A DNA stretch of 5,669 nucleotides from Gammaproteobacteria bacterium (GCA_030039615.1 JASHVF010000311.1:1-5669), one strand, 5' to 3'. Counted from the first letter of the stretch, positions 1 to 4,956 are shown. Notes: a model not told the origin generated them from the sequence alone. Made by a program: numbers and translations.

Positions 1-442
1 AGCGCCAGTCGTAGTCGTGCAGCTCGGCGGCCAGGCCGCGCTCACGCAACGCCAGCTTCAGGCGCAGGTGCGAGAACAGCATGGCCCCGAGGGATACGAC
101 CGGCGCTCCCGTACCCACCCGCAGCAGCGCGAGCCGCCCCTGCTGAATGTCGAGCGGATCGAGCCACAGGACATCGTCCGGCAGCGGCGCCGCGCGCCTG
201 AGGCCGAGCTGCGAGCCCATGATTCCCGGCACCACCAGCACGCGCAGCGCATCGGGTGGCAGCGGCCGGCGGTGCGCACGCCGCGCGAGCTGCGTGAGCG
301 CGCGATGCTCGCTCGCGCCGAAGTAGGCGCCGAGCTCGGCGCCGTGCGCACCCTCGATCAGCCAGCGCTCGATCTGCGTATCGCTCCACGCGAAGCGATC
401 GTAGGGCGTGACGTGATCGCGCCCGGAGTCGGGCGCACTCAC
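1..442 (-). CDS. LCAT-like alpha/beta-hydrolase (esterase/acyltransferase family), N-terminal part, cut by left edge
   Basis: Open frame of 147 codons from a GTG at 442-440, still open at base 1. Seen: a leader of about 65 residues, then the hydrophobic strand and turn VLVVPGIMGSQLG (residues 68-80), typical of the first core strand and oxyanion region of lecithin:cholesterol acyltransferase-like hydrolases. A VLWLDP stretch follows (91-96), and DYDWR closes the visible part (143-147), as in the LCAT family. The nucleophile Ser (GHSxGG type) and the Asp/His of the triad would lie beyond the edge, so catalytic competence cannot be judged. There is no signal peptide in the visible N-terminus, suggesting a cytoplasmic protein. 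The GTG overlaps the TGA of the upstream copper-chaperone gene by 4 bases (GTGA) and has no clear Shine-Dalgarno, so translation is probably coupled. The substrate (lipid, polyester or other acyl ester) is unknown. The family call is fairly secure; the function is open. Confidence 0.75.
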   Translation of the reverse strand, partial: MSAPDSGRDHVTPYDRFAWSDTQIERWLIEGAHGAELGAYFGASEHRALTQLARRAHRRPLPPDALRVLVVPGIMGSQLGLRRAAPLPDDVLWLDPLDIQQGRLALLRVGTGAPVVSLGAMLFSHLRLKLALRERGLAAELHDYDWR

Positions 443-897
443 TCGGCGCTCAACGGCCGCACGCGCGCCTTGACCGCGACGCGCGCGCCGCCTTCGAGGC
501 TCAACTCGAGCGGCACCTCATCGCCCACCGCGAGCGCTCGTGTGAGGTCGTGCAGCATCACGTGCAGGCCGCCGGGCGCGAGCGTGACGCTCGCGCCGGG
601 GGGCAGCGTGAGCGGCTCGTGGCCCCGCATGCTGGACACGCCGTTCACGAGCTGCGTCTCGTGAATCATCGCCATTTTGGCGAGCGGCGAGCGCACGCCG
701 ATTACCTTGAGCGGCTCGCGGCCGCCGTTGTGCAGCGTCATGTAGGCGGCGGCGACGCTCGCGCCGGGGATGACCCGCACCCAGGCGTCCGTGACCGTCA
801 CGGGAGGCGCGGGCGCGGCCGGCTGGGCGGGCGCAGCCGCGGGCGCCAGCGCCAGCAACGCGGCGGCATAGCTCGGCAGAATGTTCGCGCGGCGCAC
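439..897 (-). CDS. Periplasmic PCuAC-family copper chaperone (formerly DUF461)
   Basis: A 152-residue protein from a GTG at 897-895. An N-terminal basic Arg-Arg plus a hydrophobic Ala/Leu stretch ending near APA-Q (residues 1 to about 23) is a probable Sec signal peptide. The mature domain carries the family copper-site spacing H-X10-M-X21-H-X-M: His79, Met90, His112, Met114. The segment around DAWVRVIPGASVAAAYMTL (residues 27-54) is also typical. PCuAC proteins bind Cu(I) in the periplasm and deliver it to the CuA site of cytochrome c oxidase subunit II, often with Sco1/SenC, although neither Sco nor cox genes are visible here. The frame is open further upstream to another GTG at 954. I prefer 897 because 954 would put 19 polar residues before the signal peptide and lie only 2 bases from the divergent transporter's start. 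Neither start has a good Shine-Dalgarno. The stop overlaps the start of the LCAT-like gene, so the two form a transcription unit. Confidence 0.88.
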   Translation of the reverse strand: MRRANILPSYAAALLALAPAAAPAQPAAPAPPVTVTDAWVRVIPGASVAAAYMTLHNGGREPLKVIGVRSPLAKMAMIHETQLVNGVSSMRGHEPLTLPPGASVTLAPGGLHVMLHDLTRALAVGDEVPLELSLEGGARVAVKARVRPLSAE

Positions 898-956
898 CGC
901 GGCGATTATGCCAGACGGCCTGCGCGGCAACCGACTATGATCTTCACCCAACACGC
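898..956. promoter_or_regulatory. Divergent promoter region between copper chaperone and EamA transporter
   Basis: These 59 bases separate two divergent starts. On the minus strand a -10-like CATAAT (bases 910 to 905) lies so close to the GTG at 897 that a start site 7-8 bases downstream would give an essentially leaderless mRNA. TTGCCG upstream is a possible -35 but at a short 14-base spacing. On the plus strand TATGAT (936-941) is a -10-like hexamer with no convincing -35, predicting a leader of roughly 9 bases. Neither gene has a Shine-Dalgarno here. The assignment rests on hexamer resemblance and divergent layout only. Confidence 0.35.
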
Positions 957-1868
957 ATGATGAGACCCGAGCGCTCGGAACTCCCCGCCCTGTTGGCGCT
1001 GTTGGCCGGTGCGCTCGCGATCGGCAGCTCGGGGCTGTTCGTGCGCTGGTCGGAGACCGGGCCGCTCGCCACCGCGTTCTGGCGCGGCGCGCTCGCGCTG
1101 CCGCCGCTCGCGCTGTGGGCGCTGATGGAACGGCGCGCCGCGCGCGGCCGGGCTGCGCCGCTGCTCGAGCCGCTGTTTCTCTGGGCCGGGGTGTTCTTCG
1201 CGGCCGACATCGGACTCTGGCATCTCTCGCTGGTGCGCAACTCGGTCGGCATCTCGACGCTCGAAGCCAACACCGCGCCGCTCGTGGTGTCGATCCTCGC
1301 GTGGGCGGTGTTCGGCGAGCGGCCGCGGCTCGGCTTCCTGCTCGCGACGCTGCTCGCCTTCGCCGGCATGCTGCTCATCCTCGGCCCCAAGCTTGCCGCC
1401 GGCAGCCATGCGCTCGCCGGGGATGCGCTGGCGCTCGGCGCCGCGTGGTTCTACGCCGCATATCTTCTCGCGGTGGCGCGGCTGCGCGCCCGGCACGGCA
1501 CCGCGGTCGTCATGTTCGTGAGCACGCTCATCTTCAGCGCGCTGCTGCTGCCGTTCGCGCTCACCGAGAGGTTCCTGCCGCTGACCACTCACGGCTGGCT
1601 GGTGGTGCTCGGCTGCGCGCTCTCGGCGCAGGCCCTCGGCCAGAGCCTGATCGCCTACGGGCTTGCGCACCTCCCGGCGACCCTCGGTGCCGTGGCGCTC
1701 TACCTGCAGGTGGTCGCCTCCGCGGCCTATGCCTGGCTGCTGCTCGATGAGCGCCTCACGCCGCTGCAGCTCGCAGGCGGCGTGATCGTGCTGCTCGGCA
1801 TCGCGCTGGCGCGTGCGGCGCGCAGCACGCCGACCCCCGAGCCGGCAGCGCCGCCGCTGCCCGACTGA
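957..1868 (+). CDS. EamA/DMT-family inner-membrane transporter
   Basis: A 303-residue, strongly hydrophobic protein. About ten membrane segments can be read, near residues 10-29, 37-57, 72-92, 98-119, 126-143, 155-175, 184-203, 212-232, 240-262 and 270-288. They form two EamA repeats (about 10-143 and 154-287), the family's usual 2x5 topology and length. Family-like features include the glycine/serine-rich first helix followed by FVRW (residues 28-31), ATAFWRG (39-44), NTAPLVV (105-111) with FGERP (119-123) at the end of the first repeat, and LDERLTPLQLAGG (263-275) at the matching place in the second. Members export or import small metabolites (amino acids, nucleosides, others); the substrate cannot be deduced. 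Tandem ATG codons at 957 and 960 are both possible starts; no Shine-Dalgarno is visible. The C-terminal tail is Pro/Ala-rich. The gene appears monocistronic, divergent from the copper chaperone and convergent with the hydrolase at 1885. Confidence 0.9.
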   Translation: MMRPERSELPALLALLAGALAIGSSGLFVRWSETGPLATAFWRGALALPPLALWALMERRAARGRAAPLLEPLFLWAGVFFAADIGLWHLSLVRNSVGISTLEANTAPLVVSILAWAVFGERPRLGFLLATLLAFAGMLLILGPKLAAGSHALAGDALALGAAWFYAAYLLAVARLRARHGTAVVMFVSTLIFSALLLPFALTERFLPLTTHGWLVVLGCALSAQALGQSLIAYGLAHLPATLGAVALYLQVVASAAYAWLLLDERLTPLQLAGGVIVLLGIALARAARSTPTPEPAAPPLPD

Positions 1869-1874
1869 GCGGCC

Positions 1875-1899
1875 GCGCGCAGCCTCAGGCGCTGCGCGC
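1875..1899. terminator. Hairpin at convergent gene junction, possible bidirectional terminator
   Basis: A perfect 9-bp inverted repeat, GCGCGCAGC (1875-1883) and GCTGCGCGC (1891-1899), with a 7-base loop. It sits just after the transporter's stop (1868) and covers the last codons of the convergent hydrolase, whose TGA (1887-1885) lies in the loop. There is no T-run on either side, so it is not a classical intrinsic terminator. Placement between converging genes is the main argument, and GC-rich dyads arise easily by chance in this genome. Confidence 0.35.
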
Positions 1900-2745
1900 C
1901 TCGAGCCAGTCGAGCGCGGGACCCCACAGCGTCTCGCGGTGACGCTCGGAGAAGAACCCGTGGTGGCCGATGGTGCGCACGCCGGCCTCGGCCGGCGTGG
2001 TGGTGCGCCGCTCGACCTGGGCGTTGGGATAGAGCGCGAGCAGTGCCGCCACCGCCTGGGGAGTGGCGATCGGGTCGTCGCTGAAGCTCAAGGAGAGCAG
2101 CGGCGCGCGCACCGCGGCAAACTGGCTCGTCTCGCCCAGCAGGTCGGGCGCGAAGTGCTCGGGCCGCAGGCACCACTTGCGCCACTCGAGGAACACGTTG
2201 GGCGGCAGCGCCTCCCCGCGCCACAGCACACCGCGCGGCACGTAGCCGCGCAGGCGCAGCTCGAGCGGTCCATAGCCTTTCCAGAAGGCGAGCGCCAGAT
2301 AGCGGAACGGCAGGCGCTGCCCGCGCCAGTAGCCGATCGAGGTCGCGACCATGACGTGGGCGCGCGCCGCGGCCTGGTTGTCCATGCATCCGATCAGCTG
2401 TCCGCCGACGCTGTGGCCGAGCGTAAAGAGCGGCAGGCGCGGGCAGCGCGCCTCGAGCCAGGCGAGCGCACCCGGCATGTCGAGCCGGCCCCAGTCGCTC
2501 ATGCGGGCGCTCTCCTGTGCGGGTGGCGCGCCGCGCGAGGCGCCCATGCCGCGGTAGTCGTAGAGCAGCGCGTGGAAGCCCCGCTGCGCGCAGTAGCGGG
2601 CGAACTTGAGATAGAACTCGCGCCGGAAGCCGGTCGCGCCGTTCACCACCAGCGCGCCGCGCGGCGCACGCGCCTCGAGATAGAGCCCGCCGAGCGCGCG
2701 ACCGTCGCGCGCGCCGACGGCCACCGCCACGGGTTCGCCGTTCAT
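1885..2745 (-). CDS. COG4757-like alpha/beta-hydrolase, co-transcribed with oxyR
   Basis: A 286-residue protein with a complete alpha/beta-hydrolase fold signature. A first-strand region ALVVNGATGF (residues 31-40) could hold the oxyanion-hole turn. LLYDYRGMGAS (60-70) is a further core strand. The nucleophile elbow is GHSVGG (110-115) with Ser112. The acid is probably Asp223 or Asp224 in FSDDPIA, and the base His261 or His262 in the IGHHGFF motif. The GHxGFF ending, the SDDP motif and the length resemble the uncharacterised predicted hydrolases of COG4757, by recall rather than search. There is no signal peptide, so it is probably cytoplasmic. The start is ATG at 2745, preceded by GGAG (bases 2757 to 2754) at 8 bases; it overlaps the oxyR TGA as ATGA. 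The frame is open far upstream, but that part lies within oxyR in another frame and is a shadow. Substrate unknown; a role in handling peroxide-damaged lipid or esters is only a contextual guess. Confidence 0.88.
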   Translation of the reverse strand: MNGEPVAVAVGARDGRALGGLYLEARAPRGALVVNGATGFRREFYLKFARYCAQRGFHALLYDYRGMGASRGAPPAQESARMSDWGRLDMPGALAWLEARCPRLPLFTLGHSVGGQLIGCMDNQAAARAHVMVATSIGYWRGQRLPFRYLALAFWKGYGPLELRLRGYVPRGVLWRGEALPPNVFLEWRKWCLRPEHFAPDLLGETSQFAAVRAPLLSLSFSDDPIATPQAVAALLALYPNAQVERRTTTPAEAGVRTIGHHGFFSERHRETLWGPALDWLEARSA

Positions 2746-3641
2746 TGCGCGTGCTCCGCGATGAGGCGGGTTACGGCGTCGATGGCGGCGCGCCGCGCCG
2801 TCGTCTTGCGCCAGACCGCGCCGATGTGCCGCACCGGTGCCGGCCGTACGAACGGGCGCACCTCGACGCCGCGCGCGTTGCCGTAGGCGCCGCGGCTGGC
2901 GAGCTCCGGCAGCAGCGTCACGCCGGCGCCCGCCGCCACCATCTGCCGCAGCGTCTCGAGACTGGTGGCGCGGAACTCCTCGCCCTCCCTGACGCCGGCG
3001 CGGGCGCAGACCTCGAGCGCCTGGTCGCGCAGGCAATGGCCCTCCTCGAGCAGCAGCAGTTTCTCGCCCCTGAGATCCGTGGTGCGCACCGCCTCGCGCG
3101 CGGCGAGCGGATGGTGCTCCGGGACGGCCAGCGTGAACGGCTCGCGGAACAGCTCGCGCGACTCGAGGCCGGCGAGCTCGACCGGCAGCGCCAGGATTCC
3201 GAGGTCGAGCTCGCCCGCGTGCAGCCCGGCGAGCAGCGGGGCCGTCTGCTGCTCGTAGAGGCGCAGCTCGAGACGCGGCAGGCTCCTGCGGATCGCGCGC
3301 ATCACCCGCGGCAGCAGGTAGGGGCCGATCGTCGGCAGCAGCGCCACCCGCAGCTTGCCGGCGAGCGGGTCGCGCTTGGCGGCCGCGAGCTCCACCACTT
3401 CGTCGCTGGCTTCGATGATGCGCCGCGCGCGCGCCACGATCTGCTCGCCGGCCTCGGTGAGGGTGACGTTGTTCGGCGCCCGCTCGATGAGCTGCACGCC
3501 GAGGCTCTCCTCGAGCTTCTTCAGCTGCGCCGAGAGCGTCGGCTGGCTGACGAAGCAGCGCGCCGCGGCGCGGCCGAAATGGCGCTGCTCGGCGACCGCG
3601 ACCAGGTAGCGCAGATCCTTGAGCTTCAGGTCTACGGCCAC
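2742..3641 (-). CDS. oxyR: OxyR, peroxide-sensing LysR-family regulator
   Basis: A 299-residue LysR-type regulator. The N-terminal winged helix-turn-helix (about residues 9-67) contains FGRAAARCFVSQPTLSAQLKKLE (22-44). A linker helix and the two-lobed sensor domain (about 97-296) follow. OxyR identity rests on the redox segment LLLLEEGHCLRDQALEVC, with Cys203 and Cys212 nine residues apart, matching Cys199/Cys208 of E. coli OxyR, followed by FRATSLETLRQMVAAGAGVTLLP (223-245), nearly identical to the E. coli protein from memory. Both cysteines are kept, so peroxide-driven disulfide switching is expected. The start is a GTG at 3641 with a GGGG Shine-Dalgarno-like run (bases 3650 to 3647) 5 bases away; eight residues precede the conserved KDLRYLVAV. 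It is divergent from ahpCD and translationally overlaps the downstream hydrolase. The operator in between suggests autorepression and ahpC activation, as in other OxyR systems. Confidence 0.95.
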   Translation of the reverse strand: MAVDLKLKDLRYLVAVAEQRHFGRAAARCFVSQPTLSAQLKKLEESLGVQLIERAPNNVTLTEAGEQIVARARRIIEASDEVVELAAAKRDPLAGKLRVALLPTIGPYLLPRVMRAIRRSLPRLELRLYEQQTAPLLAGLHAGELDLGILALPVELAGLESRELFREPFTLAVPEHHPLAAREAVRTTDLRGEKLLLLEEGHCLRDQALEVCARAGVREGEEFRATSLETLRQMVAAGAGVTLLPELASRGAYGNARGVEVRPFVRPAPVRHIGAVWRKTTARRAAIDAVTRLIAEHAQ

Positions 3642-3668
3642 GGGCGCCCCGTCAGGCTGCGGGTCTCG

Positions 3669-3705
3669 ATATATACCATCTATCGGAATTATAAAATCAA
3701 TCGAT
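3669..3705. promoter_or_regulatory. Predicted OxyR operator (four half-sites, 11-bp phasing)
   Basis: Four tetranucleotides spaced exactly 11 bp apart match the E. coli consensus ATAG-N7-CTAT-N7-ATAG-N7-CTAT: ATAT (3669-3672), CTAT (3680-3683), ATAA (3691-3694) and CGAT (3702-3705), 13 of 16 bases. The internal T and A of the first half (3674, 3678) and the A of the second (3700) also agree, giving 16 of 20 consensus positions. It lies in an AT-rich island between oxyR and ahpC, where an OxyR tetramer would be expected. The phase continues to another ATAA at 3713. The match is read by eye; binding is inferred. Confidence 0.7.
3670..3700 (-). promoter_or_regulatory. Possible oxyR promoter
   Basis: On the minus strand TTGATT (3700 to 3695) followed after 19 bases by TATATA (3675 to 3670) is a plausible sigma-70 pair, giving a leader of roughly 20 bases before the GTG at 3641. 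It lies wholly inside the predicted OxyR operator, fitting autorepression. Two perfect TATAAT hexamers on this strand (3715 to 3710 and 3693 to 3688) are alternative -10 elements with poorer -35 partners, so the exact start site is undecided. Confidence 0.4.
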
Positions 3706-3716
3706 TGGAATTATAA
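3685..3716. repeat. 10-bp direct repeat at 22-bp spacing within an imperfect dyad
   Basis: GGAATTATAA occurs at 3685-3694 and again at 3707-3716, a start-to-start distance of 22 bp, two DNA turns. Between them the 10-bp palindrome CAATCGATTG (3698-3707) sits at the centre of a 28-bp dyad (3689-3716) whose outer arms are both TTATAA, with three mismatched pairs between arms and centre. It overlaps the right part of the OxyR operator and both candidate promoters, so it is probably part of the control region. Confidence 0.65.
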
Positions 3717-3717
3717 G
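3689..3717 (+). promoter_or_regulatory. Possible ahpC promoter
   Basis: TATAAG (3712-3717) is a 5-of-6 match to the -10 consensus. Seventeen bases upstream is TTATAA (3689-3694), a poor -35. A weak -35 overlapped by the predicted OxyR operator suits an activator-dependent promoter. A second -10-like TATAAA (3690-3695) would instead start transcription near 3702. The choice matters because only the upstream start would put the full Shine-Dalgarno of the small ORF at 3730 into the transcript. Confidence 0.4.
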
Positions 3718-3729
3718 GGGGGCGACCCC

Positions 3730-3780
3730 ATGATTGCTGCAGGTCCCACCAGGGTCATTCAGGACTTCAAGGAGACATGA
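3730..3780 (+). CDS. Possible 16-codon leader ORF upstream of ahpC
   Basis: ATG at 3730 opens a 16-codon frame, MIAAGPTRVIQDFKET, ending in TGA at 3778-3780. It is preceded by a run of six G (3717-3722) at 7 bases, a usable Shine-Dalgarno. Its stop overlaps an upstream in-frame ATG of ahpC (3777-3779) as ATGA, and it lies in a different frame from ahpC, so it is not a 5' extension. It could couple translation to ahpC or be a chance ORF. No family is recognised. The ribosome site would be lost if transcription starts at about 3724. Confidence 0.3.
   Translation: MIAAGPTRVIQDFKET
3769..3774 (+). promoter_or_regulatory. Shine-Dalgarno that decides the ahpC start
   Basis: AAGGAG is a strong ribosome-binding site. 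It lies only 2 bases from the ATG at 3777, too close for efficient initiation, but 8 bases from the in-frame ATG at 3783. The start is therefore placed at 3783, removing two residues (Met-Ser) from the longest frame. Confidence 0.75.
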
Positions 3781-3782
3781 GC

Positions 3783-4322
3783 ATGTCAGGCATTGGTCAG
3801 CGTTTTCCGGATTTCAACCTCACCGGCGTCGTCTCGAGCGATCAGCAGACGGCGTTCCGCCCCTTCAGCGGGCAGAGCTTCCCCGGCAAGTGGCGGGTGG
3901 TGTTCTTCTGGCCGAAGGACTTCACCTTCGTCTGTCCCACCGAGATTGCCGCCTTCGGCAAGCTCGACAAGGAGTTCCGCGCGCGCGACGCCCAGCTGCT
4001 CGGCGTCAGCATCGACAGTGAGTTCGTGCACCTCGCCTGGCGGCGCGCCAGGGAGGAGCTGAAGGAGCTGCCGTTCCCGATGCTCGCGGACGTCAAGCGC
4101 GAGCTCTCGGGCGCGCTCGGCATCCTGGATCCCGCCGAGGGCGTGGCGCAGCGCGCCACCTACATCGTCGATCCCGAGGGCGTGATCCGCTTCGTCTACG
4201 TCACCGACCTGTCCGTCGGCCGCAGCCCCGAGGAAGTACTGCGCGTGCTCGATGCGCTGCAGACGGACGAGCTCTGCCCCTGCAACTGGCAGAAGGGCGA
4301 AGAGACCCTGAAGGCGGCCTGA
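3783..4322 (+). CDS. ahpC: AhpC, mycobacterial-type three-cysteine alkyl hydroperoxide reductase (peroxiredoxin)
   Basis: A 179-residue typical 2-Cys peroxiredoxin that reduces H2O2, organic hydroperoxides and probably peroxynitrite in the cytoplasm. The active site reads P44-KDF-T48-FV-C51-PTE, the PxxxTxxC motif with peroxidatic Cys51; the catalytic Arg is probably Arg147 in SVGRSPEEVLR. The C-terminus DELCPCNWQKGEETL supplies Cys165 and Cys167, the CxC pair of Mycobacterium tuberculosis-type AhpC, where either can resolve Cys51 and AhpD then reduces the disulfide. Neither a GGLG loop nor a C-terminal YF motif is seen, which suggests a peroxide-robust rather than over-oxidation-sensitive enzyme (inference). 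The gene begins behind a strong AAGGAG and is followed after 1 base by ahpD, so the two are co-transcribed. The divergent oxyR and the operator upstream predict peroxide induction. Length and motifs are complete. Confidence 0.95.
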   Translation: MSGIGQRFPDFNLTGVVSSDQQTAFRPFSGQSFPGKWRVVFFWPKDFTFVCPTEIAAFGKLDKEFRARDAQLLGVSIDSEFVHLAWRRAREELKELPFPMLADVKRELSGALGILDPAEGVAQRATYIVDPEGVIRFVYVTDLSVGRSPEEVLRVLDALQTDELCPCNWQKGEETLKAA

Positions 4323-4323
4323 C

Positions 4324-4890
4324 ATGAGAACCCTCGACGCCATCCGCGAATCGCTCCCGGCGTACGCCCGGGATCTGCAGCTGAACCTGGGTAGCGTGCT
4401 CACTCCGGCCGGTGCCCCCGGCCTGAGCGAGCGGCAGATCTGGGCGGTGGCGCTCGCGAGCGCACTCGCCTCGCGCAACGCCGCCTTCAGCCGCGATCTC
4501 GGCGCGCTGGCCGCCACGCACCTCGACGCCGCACACGTCGCCGCCGCGCACTCGGCGGCGGCGATCATGGGCATGAACAACGTCTACTACCGCTTTCTGC
4601 ACCTGGTGGAGGACGCCGAGTACGCCAAGCTTCCGGCGCGGCTGCGCATGAGCGTGATCGGCAGCCCCGGGATCGCCAAGGCGGACTTCGAGCTGCTCGC
4701 GCTCGCGGTCTCGGCCATCAACGGCTGTGGCACCTGCGTCGCCTCGCACGAGCGGCAGCTGCGTCAGCACGGACTCGAGCGCGAGGCGGTGCAGAGCGCG
4801 GTGCGCATCGCCTCGGTCGTGCACGCGGTGGCGCGCGTGCTCGAGGACACAGGCGGCGAGACGGCAGCCGTCGAGACACGCGCCGCCTAG
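4324..4890 (+). CDS. ahpD: AhpD, alkylhydroperoxidase/AhpC-reducing CxxC protein
   Basis: A 188-residue all-helical AhpD. The active site is INGCGTCVASHE (residues 132-143) with Cys135 and Cys138 as the redox pair and His142 in the relay. Upstream Glu123 completes the set, matching Glu118, Cys130, Cys133 and His137 of the M. tuberculosis protein at the same spacing. In mycobacteria AhpD links AhpC to dihydrolipoamide succinyltransferase and lipoamide dehydrogenase, so NADH reduces peroxides without AhpF; AhpD also has weak peroxidase activity itself. No ahpF is visible here. The ATG is 1 base past the ahpC stop, with AAGGCGG (4311-4317) inside ahpC as ribosome site, so translation is coupled and the stoichiometry probably linked. 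The C-terminal 15 or so residues are a low-complexity Glu/Ala tail. The gene is intact. Confidence 0.94.
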   Translation: MRTLDAIRESLPAYARDLQLNLGSVLTPAGAPGLSERQIWAVALASALASRNAAFSRDLGALAATHLDAAHVAAAHSAAAIMGMNNVYYRFLHLVEDAEYAKLPARLRMSVIGSPGIAKADFELLALAVSAINGCGTCVASHERQLRQHGLEREAVQSAVRIASVVHAVARVLEDTGGETAAVETRAA

Positions 4891-4913
4891 AGGGGCGCGA
4901 CCCACGGCGCTGA

Positions 4914-4945
4914 GCGCGGCCAGGGCCGCGCGGCTTACCGCGCGG
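4914..4945 (+). promoter_or_regulatory. Two overlapping, mutually exclusive GC hairpins before the btuF-like gene
   Basis: GCGCGGC (4914-4920) can pair with GCCGCGC (4925-4931) around the loop CAGG. Alternatively CCGCGCGG (4926-4933) pairs with its identical, self-complementary copy at 4938-4945 around CTTA. The two stems share bases 4926-4931, so only one can form. There is no T-tract, hence no clear intrinsic terminator. The second stem ends just before ATG 4948 and would affect initiation. The 66-base gap after ahpD is too short for a full cobalamin riboswitch. In such GC-rich DNA chance is a real alternative. Confidence 0.3.
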
Positions 4946-4956
4946 TCATGTGTGTC

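Noticed and set aside
906..1670. 254-residue minus-strand open frame opposite the EamA transporter
   Set aside because: It is Arg/Glu/Gln-rich low-complexity sequence with no recognisable domain, lying antisense to a clear ten-helix transporter; a typical GC-rich shadow frame.
1813..2886. 357-residue plus-strand open frame opposite the hydrolase and oxyR 3' end
   Set aside because: It lies antisense to two genes with full motif support, and its own product is Arg/Ala-rich without family features.
2746..3036. 97-residue N-terminal extension of the alpha/beta-hydrolase
   Set aside because: It would lie entirely within oxyR in another frame, is Arg/Gly-rich, and the ATG at 2745 has a good ribosome site and the usual family length.
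2745..3716. 323-residue plus-strand open frame opposite oxyR
   Set aside because: Antisense to an OxyR with conserved helix-turn-helix and redox cysteines; it has no domain of its own and reads through the control region.
3685..3716. PerR- or Fur-type box suggested by the TTATAA elements
   Set aside because: The PerR box needs a tight 7-1-7 inverted repeat; here the TTATAA elements are 16 bases apart, and the adjacent regulator is OxyR with a better operator match.
3718..3729. GGGG-GCGA-CCCC mini-hairpin with a GNRA-like loop in the ahpC leader
   Set aside because: Only a 4-bp stem, and probably partly outside the transcript; the G-run is better explained as a ribosome site or chance.
3786..4580. 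264-residue minus-strand open frame opposite ahpC and ahpD
   Set aside because: A shadow of two motif-complete genes, with no recognisable protein features.
4891..4956. Cobalamin riboswitch upstream of the btuF-like gene
   Set aside because: Only 66 bases are available and no conserved B12-box-like core is visible.
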